Position numbers and translations under genes: made by a program. DNA of 62,421 nucleotides from Nitrospirota bacterium (lineage in GTDB: Bacteria > Nitrospirota > UBA9217). Location of the stretch: contig DATIZR010000060.1 of the NCBI GenBank assembly GCA_035516965.1, positions 1-62,421 on the forward strand, in the 5' to 3' direction. The notes under the pieces were generated by a model that did not search any database, was not told where the DNA came from, and saw only the letters and a program-made list of their open reading frames with translations. Positions 57,202 to 62,421 of the stretch are shown piece after piece. How positions within the stretch are numbered: the first letter of the stretch is position 1; every line of letters begins with the position of its first letter.

Positions 57202-57750
57202 ATGACCATGGAACGGGAAAAGACTGCCGGAGGCGCCGGGGCCCACGGCCCGGACGAATTCTCCGAGAGAACGACGGCAGGTGAGTTCATCAAGGCTGCG
57301 CGGGCGCACCTCAAGAGCGGAGAACAAAAGCAGGCCTACTCAGTCCTGCTGAAGGCGCTGGTCTTCTACCCGGATCATCCGATCATCCTCTCCTACACCG
57401 GCTGGCTTAAGGCAGTCGTCGATAAGAAGCATCTCAGCGGCGTCGCGTCCTGCAGGAAAGCGATCGTCAAGTTCAAGACGTCCGATCCTGACGTTGCCAA
57501 AACCGTGTATCCCTTCCTGTACCTCAACCTGGGAAGGACGTTTCTCCTCGCGGGAAAGAAGAAAGAAGCCGTCGACAGTTTCACGAAAGGCTTGAGCTAC
57601 GACCGGGGGCATTACGATCTCAAGAAGGAAATGAAAGCCCTCGGCATCCGGAAAAAGCCCATCCTGCCCATTCTCTCCCGGGACAACCCGCTCAATAAAC
57701 TTGCCGGCAAACTGATAAAGGCTAAAAGCACGACGGCAAAGCCCCGCTGA
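57202..57750 (+). CDS. TPR-like small protein
   Basis: 182 residues. TPR-like helices: FIKAARAHLKSGEQKQAYSV LLKALVFYPDHP and YLNLGRTFLLAGKKKEAVDS FTKGLSYD; the second resembles a consensus TPR unit. The tail is basic (KLIKAKSTTAKPR). No signal peptide, so cytoplasmic. Two ATGs (57202, 57208) are possible and no ribosome-binding site is clear. Probably a protein-contact module; partner unknown. A terminator follows within 40 bases, in the left flank of the AT-rich island. Confidence 0.72.
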   Translation: MTMEREKTAGGAGAHGPDEFSERTTAGEFIKAARAHLKSGEQKQAYSVLLKALVFYPDHPIILSYTGWLKAVVDKKHLSGVASCRKAIVKFKTSDPDVAKTVYPFLYLNLGRTFLLAGKKKEAVDSFTKGLSYDRGHYDLKKEMKALGIRKKPILPILSRDNPLNKLAGKLIKAKSTTAKPR

Positions 57751-57770
57751 ACGCTGCAGTGCTTCAACAT

Positions 57771-57905
57771 AGCGAATACCGTAAAGGCCCGGGATTATAT
57801 CCTGGGCCTTTTTCATTGGAGAATCGCTTGATTTCAATTCGGAACTATACTATGCTCAGCGCATAATAACGGAAGGCCGGATAAGCTTGAGGATATTCAA
57901 AAGGA
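57771..57905. repeat. Left flanking copy of the AT-rich island repeat
   Basis: Aligns to 61783-61925 over about 140 bases: both run AATACC, a terminator hairpin, TTTTCATTGGAGAATCGCTT, GATTTC, GGAACT, TACTATGCTCAGCGCA and then diverge slowly. Identity is high in the first 90 bases. Confidence 0.85.
57784..57813 (+). terminator. Terminator after the TPR gene
   Basis: AAGGCCCGGG (57784-57793) pairs with CCTGGGCCTT (57801-57810; one G-T pair) around ATTATAT, followed by TTT. Confidence 0.88.
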
Positions 57906-57982
57906 ATAGCAGGGGTCACCTATGGCCCACTATGGCCCATGCCTTGCGAAGCATTTTCGGATTGTGATATATATTGAGTACT

Positions 57983-58903
57983 ATGAAAATTAGTGTGCTT
58001 GTTTGTACATACAATCGAGCCGAACGCTTGAGAAGAATGCTAAAAAGTCTTCGAGAGGCTATGGTCCCTGATGATTCATCATGGGAAGTTATTTTGGTAG
58101 ATAACAATTCGGATGATGATACTCGATTTGTTTTTGAAGAATTTCAGAAGCATTATGAATCAAGAATAAGATATGTATTCGAGGAAAAAAGGGGGATCTC
58201 CCATGCTCGTAACCGTGGGATAAAGGAAGCGAGGGGCGAAATTATCGCGTTTACAGATGATGACGTGATAGTAGACAAATATTGGATCCAAAATATCGAA
58301 AAAGCATTTAAAGAAAATGATAATGTAGCATGTGTAGGTGGGAAGATACTGCCGATTTGGGAAGTTTCCCAGCCGAAATGGCTGAAACCGAATCTCTATA
58401 ATTATTTAGGACTGTTGGATTATGGTAATTCAGTCACGTACCTGGATTCGCCAAATATATGGGGAGCCAATTTTGCCGTAAAATCCGAAATGTTCAAAAA
58501 ATACGGGCGATTTGATTCAAATCTTGGAAGAATTCCAAGAAAATTGTATAGTGGTGAAGAAACAGAATTTTTGCAGAGATTGCAAAATGCCAAGGAAATA
58601 ATATTATATCATCCTTTATCAATCATTTATCACTGTGTTTCCGCCGATAAAATATCAAAAAGATACTTTCGCAAGTGGCGCTTTGATGAGGGGGAGTTGC
58701 AAGGGATTCTTATGAAAGACATGAAATATTTCAATTTATTTAATATTCAATCTCTTACAAATAAAAAAATGTTGAGGGATATCATTGCGAGTGTATTGAG
58801 AATTGTATGTTTCTCGAGAAACAAGTTCGAACATGAATTAAGGATCTGCTTTATTTTGGGATTCCTATCAGGGAGAATGAAAGGAATGGGCATAAAATCA
58901 TGA
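57983..58903 (+). CDS. Family 2 glycosyltransferase
   Basis: 306 residues, GT-A fold. Nucleotide-sugar motifs: ISVLVCTYNRAERLRRML at the N-terminus, VDNNSDDDTR, GISHARNRGIKEARGEIIAF and TDDDVIVDK (DxD type), with a later acceptor region GEETEFLQRL. It transfers a sugar onto a growing glycan or protein. The gene is AT-rich with different codon choice (many AAA, AAT, ATA) from the flanks, which suggests acquired DNA. ATG 57983 is chosen; TTG 57974 is in frame. A TATATT lies seven bases before the ATG. Confidence 0.9.
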   Translation: MKISVLVCTYNRAERLRRMLKSLREAMVPDDSSWEVILVDNNSDDDTRFVFEEFQKHYESRIRYVFEEKRGISHARNRGIKEARGEIIAFTDDDVIVDKYWIQNIEKAFKENDNVACVGGKILPIWEVSQPKWLKPNLYNYLGLLDYGNSVTYLDSPNIWGANFAVKSEMFKKYGRFDSNLGRIPRKLYSGEETEFLQRLQNAKEIILYHPLSIIYHCVSADKISKRYFRKWRFDEGELQGILMKDMKYFNLFNIQSLTNKKMLRDIIASVLRIVCFSRNKFEHELRICFILGFLSGRMKGMGIKS

Positions 58904-58916
58904 CCTATGGTGCGTT

Positions 58917-60002
58917 ATGTTTCCTCACCTGAATAAATATTTCAGAATGATATATTTTATCCAATCCAATTATTTTTCAAAAGGGCCGATTTCTGTCGAT
59001 ATTGAGTTGAGTAACCGATGTAATTTAAAATGCAAGATGTGTTGGTTCCACGGGGAAAATGGGATTGGAGATCGATATGAAAATTCAGAAATGACGACAG
59101 AGGAGATTCTGGAATTAATAAATCAATTGGCGGTATACAGGCCTCATATATATTTTGGTGGAGGGGAACCCTTTATCCGGGAAGATTTTATTACAATAAT
59201 GGCCCATGTGAAAAGCTTTGCTTTGCCGATCTCATTCACGACAAATGGAACTCTTTTGAACCAAGAGAAGATTGAAAAAGTCGCTGAGTTGGGAGTTGAC
59301 CACATTAATTTTTCGATCGATGGGCCCGAAGAACTGCATGATAAACTGCGTGGACGGGGTAATTTCGGAAAAGTAATGTCAAATATGCAACATCTTTTGG
59401 ACTGTAAAAAAAGGAAAAATATTAAAAAGCCTTTAATAACTGTAAATATAACAGTAAACCCTTTGGTTGTCGGTCATTTGAAAGAGACCATTAATTTAAT
59501 AAGAAAAACAACCGGTGATGAGGTTGATTATTTTAGAATCCATCACCTGTGGTTTACTACTCCGACAGAATTAAAGGTTCACAAGGCGGCAATTCATAAA
59601 ACGCTTGATAGGTCAGCTCCTGGTGCAAAGGCCCATTGCATCCCCCTTTCTCAACATATTGATTCCATCGCATTATCCAATGAAATATCCCAATTAATAG
59701 ACGTGGAAAAATTAATATTTTTCCCAAATCTTCAGGGAAAAGAAATCCACGAATACTATTCCGAAAGCTATCGGCTAAGGAAAAGGTGTATAGCGCCTTT
59801 CCGTGCAGCGCTTGTGAAACCAAATGGCGATCTAATATTCTGTCCCGACGAATGGATCGATGACTATGTACTTGGAAATATCCGTGATGATCGTTTTGAG
59901 GATATTTGGAACAATAAGAGAGCCAGGCACTTTCGATCAGTAGTTTTTTGGAACAAGTCGTTTTCAGGCTGCAAAAGATGCAGTTGGATGCATAGTTTTT
60001 GA
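58917..60002 (+). CDS. Radical SAM protein with SPASM-type C-terminus
   Basis: 361 residues. The radical SAM cluster motif is CNLKCKMC (CxxxCxxC, in IELSNRCNLKCKMCWFHGEN). GGGEPFIREDF, FTTNGTLLNQEKI and FSIDGPEELHDKLRG are the usual core strands. The C-terminal CIAPFRAALVKPNGDLIFCP, LGNIRDDRFEDIWN and SGCKRC form a SPASM-like auxiliary cluster region. Such proteins modify peptides or sugars. It starts 13 bases after the glycosyltransferase and shares its low GC. Confidence 0.92.
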   Translation: MFPHLNKYFRMIYFIQSNYFSKGPISVDIELSNRCNLKCKMCWFHGENGIGDRYENSEMTTEEILELINQLAVYRPHIYFGGGEPFIREDFITIMAHVKSFALPISFTTNGTLLNQEKIEKVAELGVDHINFSIDGPEELHDKLRGRGNFGKVMSNMQHLLDCKKRKNIKKPLITVNITVNPLVVGHLKETINLIRKTTGDEVDYFRIHHLWFTTPTELKVHKAAIHKTLDRSAPGAKAHCIPLSQHIDSIALSNEISQLIDVEKLIFFPNLQGKEIHEYYSESYRLRKRCIAPFRAALVKPNGDLIFCPDEWIDDYVLGNIRDDRFEDIWNNKRARHFRSVVFWNKSFSGCKRCSWMHSF

Positions 60003-60050
60003 AAAATCGAAAATGAACACTAACTCGAGGATTTCCATGGAGAAGGTGGA

Positions 60051-61679
60051 ATGAAACACCCCGTTAAAATCGTATTTCTGGCAATGGATGCAGGGGATAA
60101 ATTTTTGATCCAAAACTGGGCCGGGGATGGGACATTACCAACCATGCATTCGCTTCTTGCCAGGGGACTTGTTGGGGAAACAATAAGTGTTGAAGGGTTG
60201 TATGAGGGATCCACATGGCCATCCTTTTACACAGGCGTGACGCCTGCACGTCATGGATTTCACCGTTTAACCCAAATCAATCCGGGAACGTATGAATTCC
60301 ATAAATGTTATCCCGGCGAATTTATCAAGGCGAAACCCTTCTGGAACCATCTCAGCAGCGCCGGGGAGAAAGTCGCTATCTTGGATATCCCGCTGTCAGG
60401 GATATCGAAGGGATTGAATGGGATTCAACTGGCGGAATGGGGATCCCATGATGGAGTATACGGATTTCATACATGGCCCAGAGAATTAAAGGGGGATGTA
60501 ATCAAGCGGTTCGGGAATCATCCGATGGAAAAGTCTTGTGACTCTGATAGGAGGTCTCCGCAAGATTTCTGTAGATTTAGGGATCAATTGATCGAGGGTG
60601 TTAAAAAGAAATGTGAGCTTACCATACATTACCTGAATAAAGGTGAATGGGGCTTTTTTGCCCAAGTATTTACCGAAGGCCATTGCGCTGGTCATCAATG
60701 CTGGCATCTTCACGACCCGGCTCACCCTAATTATGATCCAGAATTTGTCTCCCTTACGGGGGATCCGATTCGAGAGGTTTATAGAGCCATTGATAGCGCG
60801 ATTGGAAGGATTTTGGCACACGTTGACGAAAACACGTATGTTTTCTTCCTTGCCACCCATCGGATGGCCCATAATGTTGGTGGGAACTTCCTGCTTGAAA
60901 AGATTTTGGAGAAGTTGAATTTTTTAAAAAAAAATCCTACCGCCGCTGCCCTCGAGCAACAAGGGATGATTAATAACATTATTAGTCTTGCAAACGGGGG
61001 ATGGCAAAAACTGCCCAAACCGATTCAGACGACTTTGAAGCCTGCTCTATTACCTCTATACAATTTAGCCAGACACCGGGTGGCAGGGGAAGATCTCCCC
61101 CAAATATCTTCCACGATGGATTTGAAAAATTGCAAGTGTTTTCCCCATGAAAATGGAAACCTCGTAAGCGGCATCCGGATTAATCTGTTAGGAAGGGAGC
61201 CAAGCGGGCTAATAAAGCCGGGAAAGGAATTGACGGATTTTTGCCTAGAATTAAGCGAAGATCTGCTGAATATTGTTGACAGGGATAGCGGCAAGCCGAT
61301 GGTAAAAAGGGTCATGAAAACCTCCGAATTATACCAGGGCGAGTATATTGACTATTTGCCGGATCTTTTAGTGGAATGGAATGAAGACAAACTGATAGGC
61401 AGTAAAGGGGTAACCGACGACAAGTCTTGTTGGTTGCAATTGACTTCAGAAAAAATTGGAATGGTTGAAGGTAAATATACTTATTGTCGCACAGGGGACC
61501 ATAGACCAGAGGGATTATTTATTGTGATTGGACCTGGAATCAATCCGGGGGCTATAGGAAGAACCATTTCCATTATGGATTTTGCGCCTACATTTTTGAA
61601 TTTATTTGGTTTAACAAATCCGGATTTGGATGGAAAACCGATTAGCGAAATTTTTGGAAAAGAGAGTTATTTTAAATAA
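60051..61679 (+). CDS. Alkaline phosphatase-superfamily protein (phosphodiesterase/phosphomutase-like)
   Basis: 542 residues. It starts KIVFLAMDAGDKFLIQNWAG, and EGSTWPSFYTGVTPARHGFH carries the Thr/Ser nucleophile region; the metal-site pattern appears in FVQVFTEGHCAGHQCWH-like FAQVFTEGHCAGHQ and in the C-terminal TGDHRPEGLFIVIGPGI and SIMDFAPTFLNLFGL. This is the type I phosphodiesterase/nucleotide pyrophosphatase branch seen in polysaccharide clusters. GAGAAGG precedes the ATG. Last gene of the AT-rich island. Confidence 0.87.
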   Translation: MKHPVKIVFLAMDAGDKFLIQNWAGDGTLPTMHSLLARGLVGETISVEGLYEGSTWPSFYTGVTPARHGFHRLTQINPGTYEFHKCYPGEFIKAKPFWNHLSSAGEKVAILDIPLSGISKGLNGIQLAEWGSHDGVYGFHTWPRELKGDVIKRFGNHPMEKSCDSDRRSPQDFCRFRDQLIEGVKKKCELTIHYLNKGEWGFFAQVFTEGHCAGHQCWHLHDPAHPNYDPEFVSLTGDPIREVYRAIDSAIGRILAHVDENTYVFFLATHRMAHNVGGNFLLEKILEKLNFLKKNPTAAALEQQGMINNIISLANGGWQKLPKPIQTTLKPALLPLYNLARHRVAGEDLPQISSTMDLKNCKCFPHENGNLVSGIRINLLGREPSGLIKPGKELTDFCLELSEDLLNIVDRDSGKPMVKRVMKTSELYQGEYIDYLPDLLVEWNEDKLIGSKGVTDDKSCWLQLTSEKIGMVEGKYTYCRTGDHRPEGLFIVIGPGINPGAIGRTISIMDFAPTFLNLFGLTNPDLDGKPISEIFGKESYFK

Positions 61680-61782
61680 AAAGACCCTGTAGGGGTCATA
61701 TCATCAATGTCGGCAAGTATGTAAACGAATGAAGATTTGCCCCCCCATTATTCACACCCGGATAAGGAGGAGCAGAGAGTCG

Positions 61783-61925
61783 AGCGCAATACCGCAAGGC
61801 CCAGGAACATATCCTGGGCCCTTTTCATTGGAGAATCGCTTGATTTCCCTGCGGAACTGTACTATGCTCAGCGCAATGATCTATATAAGGAAGAGCGGAT
61901 GAGAAATCGAGGATGTTCAGAAATA
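61783..61925. repeat. Right flanking copy of the AT-rich island repeat
   Basis: Direct repeat of 57771-57905. It includes its own terminator hairpin, GGCCCAGGA (61798-61806) with TCCTGGGCC (61812-61820), and the word TTTTCATTGGAGAATCGCTT. Confidence 0.85.
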
Positions 61926-62063
61926 GATAACCTCATTCCGTCTAGTCGAGGAAGAGCTATTCGGGTAAGGAAGTTGAAAGAACAGAAGGCAAGCAAACTT
62001 GTCCCGAGGTAGAATCTTCACGGGCTGTTGTTCAAACCCAATCTTGTCGCACTGTAATATCTT

Positions 62064-62110
62064 GGGGGACGGGGAACGAATGGGGTCAGGTCTTTCTTCT
62101 TGATATTGCA
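62064..62110. repeat. REP-like sequence
   Basis: GGGGGACGGGGAACGAATGG followed by GGTCAGGTCTTTCTTC. From memory this resembles sequences beside IS200/REP-associated tyrosine transposases in other genomes. No transposase is present here. Confidence 0.4.
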
Positions 62111-62253
62111 TTCATCCCTCGAGAGCCATAAGGCCCTGGCCAAAACTTCTTCTGGTCCGGTTCTACCGGAGTTCGTTCAGTTCTCTCCGTTTCGCAGGGT
62201 GGGTCAATACAAGTCTTTATCAAACGTGCGGTTAATCACGGCAGGGAATAAAA

Positions 62254-62421
62254 ATGCTTCATCAAAACCCGACAACAGTGCCGTCAGTCGCTCAGGATTA
62301 TCCCGAATGGCATCGAGGGCGCAAGGACTATGCCCTCTGGCTGATCGAGCTCGGCAATGACGAAGTCAACAAGAAAGTGCATGCGGCACGGGAACATCTG
62401 GCCGAATTTCTGCTGAAGCCC
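62254..62421 (+). CDS. Possible 2'-5' RNA ligase family protein, N-terminal part
   Basis: The frame from ATG 62254 is open to the window end (56 residues): MLHQNPTTVPSVAQDYPEWH, RGRKDYALWLIEL, NKKVHAAREHLAEFLLKP. The YPEWHRGR.xYALW start and HLAxFLL segment recall 2'-5' RNA ligase/cyclic phosphodiesterase-fold proteins, whose HxT motifs would follow beyond the window. The call is tentative because no catalytic motif is visible. Confidence 0.45.
   Translation, partial: MLHQNPTTVPSVAQDYPEWHRGRKDYALWLIELGNDEVNKKVHAAREHLAEFLLKP

Larger units (their letters stand above)
61680..62253. other. Gene-free stretch after the island
   Basis: Contains a hairpin at 61683-61697 (GACCC/GGGTC), the right flanking repeat (61783-61925), a REP-like word set at 62064-62110 and otherwise unremarkable sequence. 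Short reading frames here have no recognisable product. Confidence 0.6.

Noticed and set aside
61737-62012. A 91-residue frame after the island
   Set aside because: It runs through the flanking repeat and its terminator, has no family resemblance, and its left twin at 57.8 kb is not open in the same way.

Overview
The window reads as about 62 kb of chromosome from a Gram-negative, probably anaerobic bacterium. LpxC, a type II secretion system, a secretin, an outer-membrane TraF-like protein and the RseP end point to two membranes. A multihaem c-type cytochrome, split class I fumarase and apparent selenocysteine use point to anaerobic respiration. The gene order rseP-ispG-proS resembles Desulfuromonadota/Nitrospirota genomes, but I cannot fix the taxon. 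Most of the window is GC-rich; 57.9-61.7 kb is strikingly AT-rich.

Layout. 1-7.4 kb: rseP end, ispG, proS, an Nfu-like gene with an in-frame UGA, two small genes, a GspE/PilB ATPase and a CorC-like protein. 7.4-10.6 kb: malate dehydrogenase, both fumarase subunits and apt. 10.7-18.4 kb (minus strand): TPR lipoprotein, HD-GYP protein, a response-regulator-LpxC fusion, a broken acyltransferase, a MurU-AmgK-like fusion and a NamZ-like muramidase. 18.5-19.4 kb: a small protein and a glutamine amidotransferase. 19.5-32.9 kb: a type II secretion operon, gspC-like, gspC, D, E, F, G, H, I, J, K, L, M, N, interrupted between gspL and gspM by a small GxxExxY unit with inverted-repeat ends. 33-38.6 kb: TraF-like protein, radA, multihaem cytochrome with in-frame UGA, nitroreductase with a frameshift. 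38.7-46 kb: membrane proteins, tautomerase, DAHP synthase, a sigma-54 activator, a lysine-rich ACT protein and acetolactate synthase. 46.4-55.8 kb: methylcitrate cycle cluster prpB-prpC-prpD-acn-prpE behind a likely sigma-54 promoter. 56-57.8 kb: MBL-fold hydrolase and TPR protein. 57.8-61.9 kb: AT-rich island (glycosyltransferase, radical SAM/SPASM, phosphatase-like protein) between duplicated ~140 bp flanks. The window ends inside a possible 2'-5' RNA ligase gene.

How the genes work together. Propionate is activated by PrpE and joined to oxaloacetate by PrpC; PrpD, aconitase and PrpB then give pyruvate and succinate, and malate dehydrogenase and fumarase connect these to the TCA cycle. NamZ plus the MurU-AmgK-like fusion would recycle MurNAc into UDP-MurNAc. 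The gsp operon encodes nearly a whole type II secretion machine without a prepilin peptidase in view.

The most unusual signals are two in-frame UGA codons, each followed at the right distance by a hairpin matching the bacterial SECIS pattern: a CxxU Nfu-like protein and a Sec-containing multihaem cytochrome. Next come the REC-LpxC fusion, several promoters whose -10 box lies only 6-7 nt before ATG (leaderless mRNAs), and repeat elements with terminal inverted repeats in every gap of the prp cluster. All functional statements come from reading the sequence; no search was run.
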